In this document: piece by piece, positions 11,455-20,900 of the stretch | Layout of the letters: each line of letters opens with the position of its first letter | How positions within the stretch are numbered: the first letter of the stretch is position 1 | NCBI RefSeq assembly: GCF_014069875.1 | Contig: NZ_CP059676.1 | Location: forward strand, 1,860,001-1,924,000 | Length of the DNA: 64,000 nucleotides | Reading direction: 5' to 3' | Origin: Flaviflexus equikiangi | GTDB taxonomy: Bacteria; Actinomycetota; Actinomycetes; Actinomycetales; Actinomycetaceae | Translations under genes and position numbers: made by a program | The notes under the pieces: generated by a model | The model's database searches: none | Told to the model about the DNA's origin: nothing | What the model saw: only the letters and a program-made list of their open reading frames with translations

Positions 11455-13131
11455 CTACATCTTCTCCGGGGCAGAGACGCCGAGCAGGTTCAGACCGTTG
11501 GCAAGGACCTGTGTCGTGGCATCGTTGAGCCAGAGGCGGGCCTGGTGGCCCTCGGTCACATCGTCGCCGATGCGGGGGGTGACACGCGTCTGGCCGTACC
11601 ACGTGTGGTAGGCGGCCGCGAGCTCTTCGAGGTAGCGTGCGACGCGGTGCGGCTCCCTCAGCTCGGCGGCCTGGGCGACGACCTCGGGGAACTGGGCGAG
11701 AATGCCGAGCAGGGATGAGTCGGCGCGGTGATCGAGGGCTGCCGGGTTGAAACCATCCCGTGTCACGCCGTGCTCAGCGGCGTTGTTGGCCACCGAACGC
11801 GTACGAGCATGCGCATACTGCACGTAGTAGACCGGGTTCTCGTTCGTGTGCGACGCGAGAAGATCCAGGTCCAGTTCGAGAGTTGTATCGACGGAGGAGC
11901 GGACGAGCGAGTAGCGGGCAGCATCGACGCCGACAGCGTCGACGAGGTCTTCGAGAGTGATGATGTTGCCTGCCCTCTTCGACATCTTGACCGGCTCACC
12001 GTCACGCACGAGGTTGACCATCTGGCCGATGAGGATCTCCATGTTCTCGCGCTTGCCGGCCGTGTCGCCGAAGGCGCGTGCCATGGCATACATGCGGCCG
12101 ATGTAGCCATGATGATCCGCTCCCAGCATGATGATGACGTGATCGGCTCCGCGCTCGCGCTTATTGAGGTAGTACGCGATGTCGCCCGCGAAGTAGGCGG
12201 CGTCCCCGTCGGACTTGAAGATCACCCTGTCCTTGTCGTCGCCGAAATCTGTCGTACGCAGCCAGGTCGCCCCGTCCTGCTCGAAGACGTGACCGCGTTC
12301 GCGCAAGATATCGACCGACCGCGTGACGGCACCGGAGCCGTGCAGCTCGTCTTCGTGGAAATAGACATCGAACTCGACACCGAAATCTGCCAGCGCCTGC
12401 TTGATCTCCCCGAACATGATCTCCACGCCGCGAGCGCGGAACACTTCCTGCGCTTCGCTATCGGGCAGGGACAGCGGATCCGGTTCTCCGGCCGCCTTGC
12501 AGTCCGCCATCACCTTTTCGGCGACGTCGGTGATGTAGGCGCCGCCGTAGCCGTTCTCGGGTGCGGGTTCGCCTTTCGCACGGGCGAGAAGCGATTCGGA
12601 GAATCGGTCGATCTGGGCACCAGCATCGTTGAAGTAGTACTCGCGGGTGACTGTCGATCCTGCGGCCTCGAGGAGACGCGCCAGGGAGTCTCCTACGGCG
12701 GCCCATCGGACGCCCCCGAGGTGAATCGGGCCCGTGGGGTTGGCGGACACGAACTCCAGGTTGACCGTTCCTGCTTCCGTCTTGCTGCGACCATAGGATG
12801 CTCCGGCGGCAAGGATGGTCCGTGCGAGTTCGCCGGCCGCACCTGCCGCCAGCTTGATGTTGACGAAGCCGGGGCCGGCAACAGTCGCGTTCTCGATGCC
12901 GTCTTTCTCAGCGAGCCGCTCCGCGAGGATTGCGCCGAGATCGCGGGGGTTGGCACCGGCCTTCTTCGCGAGCTGCATGGCAACGTTCGTCGCCCAATCG
13001 CCGTGGTCACGGTTTCGCGGCCGCTCCACTTTCACTGTCGGAAGGTCGTCGACGGACAGTGCAACAGCACCGTCGGACACTGCTTCTGCGAGGACGGAAT
13101 CAATGAGCGCGCCAAGTTCTTCTGGAGTCAT
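11455..13131 (-). CDS. argS: Arginyl-tRNA synthetase
   Basis: A 558-residue class Ia aminoacyl-tRNA synthetase. The HIGH-type motif is [12 protein letters not shown] near residue 130, and the KMSK motif appears as VKMSKRAGN near residue 345. An N-terminal Add-1 domain and C-terminal DALR anticodon-binding domain ending at [11 protein letters not shown] are present. The start at 13131 has no ribosome binding site, but TAGACT lies seven bases ahead, as expected of a leaderless transcript. A tRNA-Arg gene lies 180 bases upstream on the opposite strand. Confidence 0.96.
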   Translation of the reverse strand: MTPEELGALIDSVLAEAVSDGAVALSVDDLPTVKVERPRNRDHGDWATNVAMQLAKKAGANPRDLGAILAERLAEKDGIENATVAGPGFVNIKLAAGAAGELARTILAAGASYGRSKTEAGTVNLEFVSANPTGPIHLGGVRWAAVGDSLARLLEAAGSTVTREYYFNDAGAQIDRFSESLLARAKGEPAPENGYGGAYITDVAEKVMADCKAAGEPDPLSLPDSEAQEVFRARGVEIMFGEIKQALADFGVEFDVYFHEDELHGSGAVTRSVDILRERGHVFEQDGATWLRTTDFGDDKDRVIFKSDGDAAYFAGDIAYYLNKRERGADHVIIMLGADHHGYIGRMYAMARAFGDTAGKRENMEILIGQMVNLVRDGEPVKMSKRAGNIITLEDLVDAVGVDAARYSLVRSSVDTTLELDLDLLASHTNENPVYYVQYAHARTRSVANNAAEHGVTRDGFNPAALDHRADSSLLGILAQFPEVVAQAAELREPHRVARYLEELAAAYHTWYGQTRVTPRIGDDVTEGHQARLWLNDATTQVLANGLNLLGVSAPEKM

Positions 13132-13137
13132 GACAGT

Positions 13138-13143
13138 AGTCTA
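13138..13143 (-). promoter_or_regulatory. Candidate -10 element of a leaderless argS transcript
   Basis: TAGACT on the minus strand ends six bases before the argS ATG, so transcription would start at the A of the start codon. No purine-rich ribosome binding site precedes the gene. No good -35 hexamer is seen. This would drive argS-lysA-hom-thrC-thrB. Confidence 0.45.
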
Positions 13144-13268
13144 GCGATCCGGCGGCGAAGCGTTCGCTTTCACCCTCACATTGTGGGACAGGACGCCCCG
13201 GTATCGGCGCTGTGCACCGTTGCGCCCCCTCGAAGATCGAGGATGCTTTGAGGCTCACAGCCCGCCGA

Positions 13269-13299
13269 TTGTCTCGTTGCCGCCCAACCCTGCTAAAGT
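13269..13299 (+). promoter_or_regulatory. Candidate promoter of tRNA-Arg
   Basis: TTGTCT (13269-13274) and TAAAGT (13294-13299) are separated by 19 bases and end ten bases before the tRNA. The spacing is slightly long; TAAAGT is the more convincing half. Confidence 0.4.
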
Positions 13300-13309
13300 T
13301 ACCTATTGC

Positions 13310-13382
13310 GCCCCGGTAGCTCAGGGGATAGAGCGTCTGCCTCCGGAGCAGAAGGTCGTAGGTTCGAATCCTATCCGGGGCA
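13310..13382 (+). tRNA. tRNA-Arg, anticodon CCG
   Basis: A full cloverleaf can be folded: a seven-base perfect acceptor stem (GCCCCGG / CCGGGGC), D arm with AGCTCAGGGGATAGAGC, anticodon stem TCTGC/GCAGA around the loop CTCCGGA with anticodon CCG, and T arm with TTCGAAT. Discriminator base is A, and CCA is encoded directly after it at 13383-13385. It reads CGG arginine codons. A strong terminator follows. Confidence 0.96.
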
Positions 13383-13391
13383 CCAGCCCCA

Positions 13392-13419
13392 TGTAGGCCC
13401 GACTCATGTCGGGCCTACA
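13392..13419 (+). terminator. Terminator after tRNA-Arg
   Basis: A twelve-base perfect inverted repeat (TGTAGGCCCGAC / GTCGGGCCTACA) with a TCAT loop begins seven bases after the tRNA CCA. No clear T-run follows. It also lies twelve bases past the end of the convergent glycerophosphodiesterase gene, so it can act in both directions. Confidence 0.75.
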
Positions 13420-13430
13420 GCGCATTCTGA

Positions 13431-14204
13431 TCAAGCTCGCGTTGCACCGATGACTTCACGCGCGAGGGTCGGCCTGTCCGTGACGAGCCCGTCGACTCCC
13501 ATGCCGATCAGCCTCTCCATATCCATCGCCTCGTTGATCGTCCACACGTGGACGGCGATGCCGCGGCGGTGGAGCATGTCGATGAGTGTGTCGTCGAGGA
13601 TGCGGCGGCCGCGGAACCTCTCCGGCATCTGCACGCAGACCGCACCGTCCTCCGGTCCGGGAAAGAAGTCGAGGAGACGGTCGCGGCAGGGCCCGGGTAT
13701 CCGCGATGTGAGGACGTATTGGGCGATCGCGGATGTTCCCATGCTCGTGGCGACGCCGGGGACGGCGCGGCGGACACGGCGAAGCCGGGCCTCCGAGAAG
13801 GAGGCGAGGAGTATCCTGTCCCGATACTCCGAGGCCGTGAGGAGTTCGATCATCGGCTCGACCGTCGAATCGACCTTGAGGTCAACATTGAAGTCAACCG
13901 TCGGGAACATCTCAAGGGCCTCCGTGAGGAGCATGGGCCGCCTGCCGGAACCGTCCCTCAGCGTGGAGACATACTCCCATGTCGCATCGCTGATCGGGCC
14001 CGAACCCGTCGTCGTACGGTCCAGGTCCGGGTCGTGCATGAGCACGAGCCGTCCGTCCGCCGTGGCGTGCACGTCGGTCTCGATGTAGGTGAATCCACGA
14101 TCGACCATCGCGCTGAAGGCCTCGACGGAGTTCTCCGGATATTCGTCGGCTCCGCCCCTGTGCGCGATGACAACAGGCGTCCCCGTTCGTTCCCATGACT
14201 TCAT
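13431..14204 (-). CDS. Glycerophosphodiester phosphodiesterase
   Basis: A 257-residue GDPD-family TIM-barrel enzyme that hydrolyses glycerophosphodiesters to glycerol-3-phosphate and an alcohol. The N-terminal VIAHRGGADEYPENS carries the catalytic His-Arg and Glu, and ETDVHATADGRLVLMHDPDL carries the metal-binding Glu/Asp and second catalytic His. There is no signal peptide, so it resembles cytoplasmic UgpQ more than secreted GlpQ. The gene appears monocistronic, convergent with tRNA-Arg. Confidence 0.9.
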   Translation of the reverse strand: MKSWERTGTPVVIAHRGGADEYPENSVEAFSAMVDRGFTYIETDVHATADGRLVLMHDPDLDRTTTGSGPISDATWEYVSTLRDGSGRRPMLLTEALEMFPTVDFNVDLKVDSTVEPMIELLTASEYRDRILLASFSEARLRRVRRAVPGVATSMGTSAIAQYVLTSRIPGPCRDRLLDFFPGPEDGAVCVQMPERFRGRRILDDTLIDMLHRRGIAVHVWTINEAMDMERLIGMGVDGLVTDRPTLAREVIGATRA

Positions 14205-14349
14205 CGCACTATCGTCTCACCCGAAGCCGCGAAAACTGTCCGATTTCCCGAAAATGCGACGCTTGCGGGAACGCGGTCGGGGCGGCTGGGCGACGGGGGT
14301 CTTGGCCTTCCCTGTCGTGGGACGCGACGCCGGTGATCGGCGGACATGC

Positions 14350-15252
14350 CTACGAGCAGAGGGTGGATACGTCCTGTGCGCCGAGATCCGCGAGGAACGT
14401 CAGCGGGTTCACCGTCGTGCCGCTCTCGTCGGTATGGATCTCGAGGTGAAGGTGGGGGCCGGTCGAATTCCCGTTGTTGCCGATATCGGCGATGTGCTGC
14501 CCTGCGGCGACGACATCGCCTTCGCTCACGTGGATACCATCGTCGAACATGTGGACGTACCACGACCAGAAGACTGTGCCGTCGACCTCGTGCTTGATGA
14601 TGACCAGGTTGTTCGATCGCCCGTCCTTGCCGGCCCCGACGTATTCGACCGTGCCGTCGGCCACGGCATAGATCGGTGTGCCGAGAGCACCCGCGAAGTC
14701 GCTGCCGAGGTGCGTGTGGTAGCCGCCGCTGATGGGATTCCACCGGACGCCATACCCGGATGACAGACGATACGTGCCTTCTTTGGCGGGCATGACCACG
14801 ACATTGTCGGAGGTCTGCATGACAGCGGAGACGAGACCATTAGCCGGCTCTGTCGAGCACACTGCCGGCTCAGCTGCGGTCTCTGCGAGTTCTTGGGCGG
14901 TGCGAAGGAGTGCGATGTCGGCAGCTTCATCACTGCTCGCGAAAGAGTCCGGCACGGTTGCGCCGACGACCGGCAGATCGCCCAGCGACGTCGTGACGGG
15001 AACGCTCGGCGTCACCGCCGCCGCGGCCTGCCCCGTGCCCGAGATGACGCTGGCGGCCCCGAATCCTGCGACGAGGGAGGATGCGGCCACCATGGTGGCG
15101 CGGGCTCGCAGCCGCCTCGCGGAGGCTTTCGAGGACATTCGGCGGTCTCTCCGGGACGGTGCCGCGGGGATGGCGGCGAGGCGCTCGGTCGGCGCGTCGT
15201 CAGCGAGCACAGACGTGCTCACCGGCACCTTGACGGCGGAGTGTCTACCCAC
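14350..15252 (-). CDS. Secreted M23-family metallopeptidase (cell-wall endopeptidase or its activator)
   Basis: A 300-residue protein with a basic N-terminus, a hydrophobic segment near residues 53-80 ending in Ala-rich sequence (probable signal peptide or anchor), a helical linker, and a C-terminal lysostaphin-type M23 domain. The zinc-site motifs HTHLGSDFA (H and D) and the final HLHLEIH are intact, so peptidase activity on peptidoglycan cross-bridges is likely. GTG at 15252 is the longest start; ATG (MSSKASARRL) 38 codons later is an alternative that keeps the signal segment. Its upstream region has three phased RTAACR repeats that may bind MtrA. Confidence 0.88.
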   Translation of the reverse strand: MGRHSAVKVPVSTSVLADDAPTERLAAIPAAPSRRDRRMSSKASARRLRARATMVAASSLVAGFGAASVISGTGQAAAAVTPSVPVTTSLGDLPVVGATVPDSFASSDEAADIALLRTAQELAETAAEPAVCSTEPANGLVSAVMQTSDNVVVMPAKEGTYRLSSGYGVRWNPISGGYHTHLGSDFAGALGTPIYAVADGTVEYVGAGKDGRSNNLVIIKHEVDGTVFWSWYVHMFDDGIHVSEGDVVAAGQHIADIGNNGNSTGPHLHLEIHTDESGTTVNPLTFLADLGAQDVSTLCS

Positions 15253-15270
15253 GGGACCACTTTCACATTG

Positions 15271-15297
15271 ATAACGATGTGTAACAAAAAGATAACG
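15271..15297. promoter_or_regulatory. Three phased direct repeats, candidate MtrA box
   Basis: ATAACG (15271-15276), GTAACA (15281-15286) and ATAACG (15292-15297) repeat in the same direction at 10- and 11-base intervals, one helical turn, as expected for an OmpR-type response regulator. MtrA of actinobacteria is reported to bind GTAAC-like direct repeats and to control cell-wall hydrolases. The array lies 19-45 bases upstream of the M23 peptidase start. Confidence 0.5.
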
Positions 15298-15372
15298 TTA
15301 CCGTTTGATGATAGCGATTTTCCCGCGGAAGCGCACCCCCGTTCTCGTTACCTAGGTTGCACTTCGCGTGTG

Positions 15373-16413
15373 TTACGCGTCACGCTGCATGGAGTCGCGG
15401 ACTTCACCGACGAGCTCTTCGAGAATGTCCTCGAGGAAGAGGACGCCGACGGCGGCGCCCTCACCGTCGCTCACTTCGACGAGGTGGATCCCATCGCGCT
15501 TCATGACCGCGAGCGCCGACTCGACCTCATCGCCTCCCGGGACGGACGCCATGGCCCGGATCTTGAAGGCGGGGAGGGGACGGTCGCGGGCCTCTCCGAC
15601 GGCCCCGATCACGTCCTTCAGGTGCAGGTATCCGACGAAGTCTCCGTGATCATCGGCGACGACGAAACGCGAGAAACCGGTCTTGGCGACGCGCTCCTCG
15701 AGCTCCGCAGGGGTGACGCCCAGGGGGACGGTTGCCACATCTTCCCGGGGCACCATGACTTCAGCGACAGTGAGGTCGGAGAACTCGAGGGCCCCGGCGA
15801 GGAGGCCGATCTCGTCATCGAGGACGCCGGCACGCTGAGACGTCTCGACGATCGAGGCGACCTCGTCCGCGGTGAAGGCAGACGCAACCTCATCCTTCGG
15901 CTCGAAGCCGCTGAGCCGCACAAACTGGTTGGCGATCTTGTTGAGCGTGACGACGATGGGCTTGAAGATCTTCGCGACGATGACGAGAGGCGGAGCAAGG
16001 ATGAGCGCCGCCTGCTCCGGCACTGTCACCGCGAGATTCTTCGGCACCATCTCGCCGATCACCACGTGCAGGTAGACGACGACGAAGAGGGCGATCGCGA
16101 AGGCGACGGCATGGGCCGCGGCAGAGGGCAGGCCCAGCTGCGTGAAGGGACCTGTCAGCAGGTTGGCGATCGCGGGCTCTGCGACGGCACCGAGCGATGT
16201 CGAGCAGAGCGTGATGCCGAGCTGGCATGCCGCGAGCATGAGCGTCACGTTCTCGAGTGCCCACAGGACGGTCTTGGCCGACTTCGATCCACCATCAGCC
16301 AGTGGTTCGATCCGGGATCTCCGCGCGGACATGATGGCGAATTCGGCGCCGACGAAGAAGGCGTTGCAGGCGAGCAGGATGAGCCCGATGATCAGGGCGA
16401 CAGAGGTGCTCAT
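15373..16413 (-). CDS. CNNM/CBS-domain membrane protein, second of a tandem pair
   Basis: A 346-residue hemolysin C/CorB-family protein. Residues ~1-180 form the DUF21/CNNM transmembrane domain with the conserved NAFFVGAEFAIMSARRSRI start; two CBS domains follow (VAEVMVPREDVATV and the region ending DILEELVGEVRD). The family is linked to Mg2+ or other cation efflux and homeostasis; adenine nucleotides bind the CBS pair. It lacks the C-terminal CorC_HlyC domain that its partner has. Its start overlaps the upstream paralogue by four bases (ATGA), so they probably act as a heteromer. Confidence 0.88.
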   Translation of the reverse strand: MSTSVALIIGLILLACNAFFVGAEFAIMSARRSRIEPLADGGSKSAKTVLWALENVTLMLAACQLGITLCSTSLGAVAEPAIANLLTGPFTQLGLPSAAAHAVAFAIALFVVVYLHVVIGEMVPKNLAVTVPEQAALILAPPLVIVAKIFKPIVVTLNKIANQFVRLSGFEPKDEVASAFTADEVASIVETSQRAGVLDDEIGLLAGALEFSDLTVAEVMVPREDVATVPLGVTPAELEERVAKTGFSRFVVADDHGDFVGYLHLKDVIGAVGEARDRPLPAFKIRAMASVPGGDEVESALAVMKRDGIHLVEVSDGEGAAVGVLFLEDILEELVGEVRDSMQRDA

Positions 16414-17717
16414 TCCGTGCCCTCCGGATCGATGGCACGCGCTCTGACAGAGACAACCCTGCGCCCGTCCAGCTTCTCGACCGTCAGGACCACGTCCTCT
16501 CCGACGACTTCGTCGCCCACGGCGGGCAGGCGGCCGAGCTCGGTCATGATGAAACCTGCAAGCGTCTCGAACGGCCCATCATCGGGGACCCGCAGACCAG
16601 CCTCCCTGGCAAGTTCGTCGGGGCGCATGTCCCCCGGGATCACCCAGCCGTCGGCCGAGAAGCGCGCCCGCAGGCGGCGCGGATCGTGTTCGTCAGCGAC
16701 CTCTCCGACCACTTCTTCCACGCAGTCCTCGAGGGTGACGATGCCGGAGGTGCCGCCATACTCATCGAGGACGATGGCGATCTGCCCGCTATCGCGCAGC
16801 TGTACGAGCAGCGGTGCGAGGGCCACAGTCTCGGGAACCCTCTCGATGGGTTTCATGATGGAGGAGGAGGTGACCGGGACGTCCCCGCGCCTCTCGTACG
16901 GGACGTTGATGGCGCTCCGCAGATTGACGAAACCTCGAATGTCGTCAAGGTCGTCACCCACGACCGGGAAACGGGAGTGGCCGGTCGTGCGGGCGAGGGA
17001 GATGACATCGGCCGCGGTCGCAGTGTGGTCGATCCAGTTGACCCGGCCCCTGTCTGTCATGACATCGACGGCAGTGAGCCGGCCGATGCCGATGGAGCGG
17101 GTCAACAGGCGCGCTGTTGAGATATCGAGCGTGCCCAGGCTCGCGCTGCGGCGCACCAGGGCGACGAGCTCGGTGGCCGAGCGGGCTCCCGACAGCTCCT
17201 CGGCGGGCTCGATGCCGAACTTTCGAATGATCCAGTTGGCCGATGAGTTCAAGCCGACGATGACGGGCTTGAGGAGAGTGGTGAAGATGCCCTGGACGGG
17301 TGCGACCACACCGGCTGTCGCGAGCGGTTCTGCCAATGCGAAGTTCTTGGGAACAAGCTCCCCGAACAGCATCGAGAACAGGTTGATGAGGATAAGGGAG
17401 ATGAGAACGGCCAGGCCGGTTGCCGCCGCCTGCGCCATGCCTGCCGATTGGAGCGGACCCTCCAGAATGTTCGCAAGCGCCTTCTGTGACGTGTAGCCGA
17501 GAAGGATCGTCGTCAGCGTGATGCCGACCTGGGCCGATGACAGCTCGAGGGAGAGCTTCTTCAGGCCTTTGAGCGCTGCGATGGCTCGCGTGTCGCCGTC
17601 TTGGGCCTTCCGTTCGATCGTGCCCGGGTCGAGGGCGACAAGGGAGAATTCAGCGGCCACGAATATAGCTGTGCCGACGGTGAGAACGACGCCGAACAGG
17701 ATGAGGAGGATATCCAT
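16410..17717 (-). CDS. CNNM/CBS/CorC_HlyC membrane protein, first of a tandem pair
   Basis: A 435-residue protein with the DUF21 membrane domain (GTAIFVAAEFSLVALDPGTIE at the N-terminus), two CBS domains (AVDVMTDRGRVNWI; DDIRGFVNLRSAI; VLDEYGGTSGIVTLEDCVEE), and a C-terminal CorC_HlyC transporter-associated domain ending near GRRVVSVRARA. Predicted role is cation (Mg2+/Co2+) homeostasis at the plasma membrane. ATG at 17717 was chosen because the membrane domain starts there; a 58-codon longer open frame has no hydrophobic or conserved sequence. Paired paralogues like these are common in actinobacteria. Confidence 0.9.
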   Translation of the reverse strand: MDILLILFGVVLTVGTAIFVAAEFSLVALDPGTIERKAQDGDTRAIAALKGLKKLSLELSSAQVGITLTTILLGYTSQKALANILEGPLQSAGMAQAAATGLAVLISLILINLFSMLFGELVPKNFALAEPLATAGVVAPVQGIFTTLLKPVIVGLNSSANWIIRKFGIEPAEELSGARSATELVALVRRSASLGTLDISTARLLTRSIGIGRLTAVDVMTDRGRVNWIDHTATAADVISLARTTGHSRFPVVGDDLDDIRGFVNLRSAINVPYERRGDVPVTSSSIMKPIERVPETVALAPLLVQLRDSGQIAIVLDEYGGTSGIVTLEDCVEEVVGEVADEHDPRRLRARFSADGWVIPGDMRPDELAREAGLRVPDDGPFETLAGFIMTELGRLPAVGDEVVGEDVVLTVEKLDGRRVVSVRARAIDPEGTE

Positions 17718-17944
17718 AGTGATTGCGATGCTACATCGAACGGCGCGAAACAGGGCAGAATGTGGCGGATGTGGGGATGTGGTGTGACGCAATCGTGACT
17801 GCTTCTTGACAGACGCCCCGAAACCGATTCCTCGGGGGCCCAGTTCGTGTCCAGTTTGACGAAATAGGAGGGTGTCTGTCGCCCGGGTCACCTAAACTGG
17901 ACCTGTTCTTCAATTCACACACCCCGAAAGTAGGGCGACCGCAA
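17718..17944. promoter_or_regulatory. Divergent intergenic region between the CNNM pair and kgd
   Basis: The 227-base gap holds the promoters for both directions. TAAACT at 17893-17898 is the best -10 for kgd. No gene is seen. A long-spaced inverted repeat inside it is listed separately. Confidence 0.4.
17849..17902. repeat. Inverted repeat GTCCAGTTT / AAACTGGAC before kgd
   Basis: Two perfect nine-base arms at 17849-17857 and 17894-17902 flank 36 bases. The downstream arm overlaps the candidate -10 TAAACT of kgd. It could be a pair of operator sites or the base of a leader stem. Confidence 0.5.
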
Positions 17945-20900
17945 GTGTCCGACACATCACAACGTTCCAGCGAGGATTTCGGTGCCAACCAGTGGTTCAT
18001 CGACGAGCTATATGCGAAATACCTTGAGGATCGTGGAGCCGTCCAGCCGCAGTGGCGCGAGCTGTTCACACGATGGGAATCGGAGGGCCGCACGGCCAAG
18101 ACCGACGTTCCACCACCCTCGGAGAACCAGAGTCCGTCCGCACGCCGTGCACAGCAGGAACCAGACAACAGGCAGTCCGCATCCGACCAGTCGCAAGTCC
18201 GCTCCGATCTGCCGCCTGCACCACCCGTCGTCGCAGTCCCTGCCAGCACGCCTTACGCCGAGAAGTACGATCTCGCGCCGTCGGACGATGCCGGATCAGC
18301 ATCGACCACGAAGCTCCGCGGCGCTGCGGCACGCACCGTGACCAATATGGAGAGCTCGCTCGAGATCCCGGTCGCCACATCGGTTCGCGCCGTTCCCGCG
18401 AAGGTGCTCTTCGAGAACCGTGCGGTGATCAACAACCATCTCAAGCACACTCGCGGAGGGAAGGTGTCGTTCACCCACCTCATCGGCTACGCCATGGTGG
18501 AAGCTCTCGTCGCGGTTCCGGATATGAACAAGGCCTACGCGAAGACGGAAGACGGGAAGCCAGCCGTTTTCGAGCCAGCGCACGTGAACTTCGGGCTCGC
18601 CATCGACCTGCCCAAGCCGGACGGCTCGCGCAACCTCGTGGTCCCGTCCGTCAAGGCGGCGGACACGATGGACTTCGTCGAGTTCTGGGGCGCCTACGAG
18701 GAGCTTGTCTCGAAGGCCCGCGATAACAAGCTGAGCGTGGAGGACTTCCAGGGCACGACGGCAACGCTGACGAACCCCGGCGGCATCGGCACCGTCCACT
18801 CGATCCCCCGGCTCATGAACGGGCAGGGCACCATTGTCGGCGTCGGCGCCATGACGTACCCGGCCGAGTTCGCCGGCACGTCGGATAAGGCGCTCGCCCG
18901 CATCGGCGTCTCCCGCGTCGTCACGCTGACCTCGACCTACGATCACCGCATTATCCAGGGTGCCGCATCGGGCGAGTTCCTGCGTGCACTCGAGGAGAAG
19001 CTGACGGGCCGCGATGGCTTCTACGATCGCGTCTTCACGGCGCTCCACGTCCCGTACGAGCCGGTGCGCTGGCAGAAGGACATCGAGTACGACGTCGAGC
19101 GAGAGCTGGGCAAACCCGCTCGCATTGCTGAGCTGATCCACGCCTACCGGTCCCGCGGCCACCTGATCGCGGACACGGACCCCCTGGCATTCCGCAACCG
19201 TCGTCATCCCGACCTCGATATCACTCGGTACGGGCTCACCCTGTGGGATCTCGACCGGTCGTTCCCGACGGGCGGTTTCGCGGGAACATCCCACCTCCTG
19301 CTGCGCGAGATCATCGAGCAGCTGCGCGAATCGTACTGCCGCAACATCGGCCTCGAGTACATGCATATCCAGGATCCGGCTCAGCGCGAGTGGTTCCAGG
19401 CCAGGCTCGAACGCCCACACACGGAGCTGACGGCGGAGGACCGCCTGCAGATCCTCCGCAAGCTCAACGAGGCCGAGGCTTTCGAAACCTTCCTCCAGAC
19501 GAAGTATGTGGGCCAGAAGCGGTTCTCCCTCGAGGGCGGAGAGTCGCTGATCCCGCTGCTCGATGCGATCCTCGACTCCGCGGCCGATAACGGCCTCGAA
19601 GAGGTCGCGATCGCCATGGCGCACCGCGGCCGCCTCAACGTTCTCACGAACATTGCCGGCAAGTCGTACAAGCAGGTGTTCACCGAGTTCGACGGCACGC
19701 AGGATCCGCGCTCCGTCCAGGGCACGGGAGATGTCAAATACCACCTGGGGACAGAGGGCACGTATGAGGCTCGATCCGGGTCGACGACGTCTGTCTACCT
19801 GGCCGCCAACCCCTCGCACCTCGAGGCTGCCGATGGCGTTCTCGAGGGCGTCGTGCGAGCCAAGCAGGACCGTATCGACCTGGGCGATGAAGGATACTCG
19901 GTCCTTCCCGTCCTCATCCACGGTGATGCGGCGTTCGCGGGTCAGGGTGTGGTGACCGAGACCCTCAACTATTCCCAGCTGCGCGGCTACCGCACGGGCG
20001 GCACAGTCCACATCATCGTCAACAACCAGATCGGATTCACGACCTCCCCGTCCTCCGCACGTTCGTCGTACTACCCGACTGACATCGCGAAGGGCCTGCA
20101 GCTTCCGATCTTCCACGTGAACGGGGACGATCCGGAGTCCGTCACCGAGGTGGCTCGTCTCGCGTTCGAGTACCGGGAGACGTTCCACAAGGATGTCATC
20201 ATCGATATGGTGTGTTACCGCAAGCGCGGCCACAACGAGGGTGACGATCCGTCGATGACGCAGCCCGTCATGTACGGCCTTATCGAATCCAAGCGCACGC
20301 CGCGTCAGCTGTACACGGAGTCGTTGCTGGGCAGGGGCGCCCTGACCGACGCCCAGGTCGAGGAGCTGGAGACAGAATTCCACAACATCCTGTCGAACGC
20401 GTTCGATGAGGTGCGGGAGTCGGAGAAGGAGACCGGATACGGCTATCCCCACGTCGACACTGTCGCAGGCCTCGAACTGCCCCAGGCTCAGCAGGAAGAT
20501 GCTGGCACGATCGTGGGATGGACGTCGGCGACGACGCCCGAAGTCATATCCCGCATCGGCGAAGCACACGTGCGCGCACCCGAAGGGTTCCATGTCCACA
20601 CGAAGATCGGGCAGCTGTTCGAACGCCGCAACAAGATGGCACGAGAGGGCGGGATCGACTGGGGCTTCGCTGAGCTCATCGCCTTCGGTTCGCTCCTGAT
20701 CGAACAGACCCCTGTCCGCATGTCGGGCCAGGACTCGCGGCGCGGCACGTTCGTCCAACGGCACGCAACCGCCCACGATGTGTCGACCGGAGCGGAGTGG
20801 ACGCCCCTGCGCCACCTCACGGAGGACCAGGCGAAGCTGTGGATCTACGACTCGTCGCTGTCCGAGTATGCTGTTCTCGGCTTCGAATACGGCTACTCCG

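Noticed and set aside
14893-17496. 867-codon open frame on the plus strand
   Set aside because: It lies antisense to the M23 and CNNM genes, which have clear domains; the translation is His/Asp/Arg-rich with no fold, a normal shadow of GC-rich coding DNA.
17806-17811. TTGACA as -35 of kgd
   Set aside because: A perfect hexamer, but nothing resembling a -10 occurs 16-19 bases downstream.
18296-20815. 839-codon open frame antisense to kgd
   Set aside because: Kgd has complete domain structure on the other strand; the antisense product has no recognisable motif.
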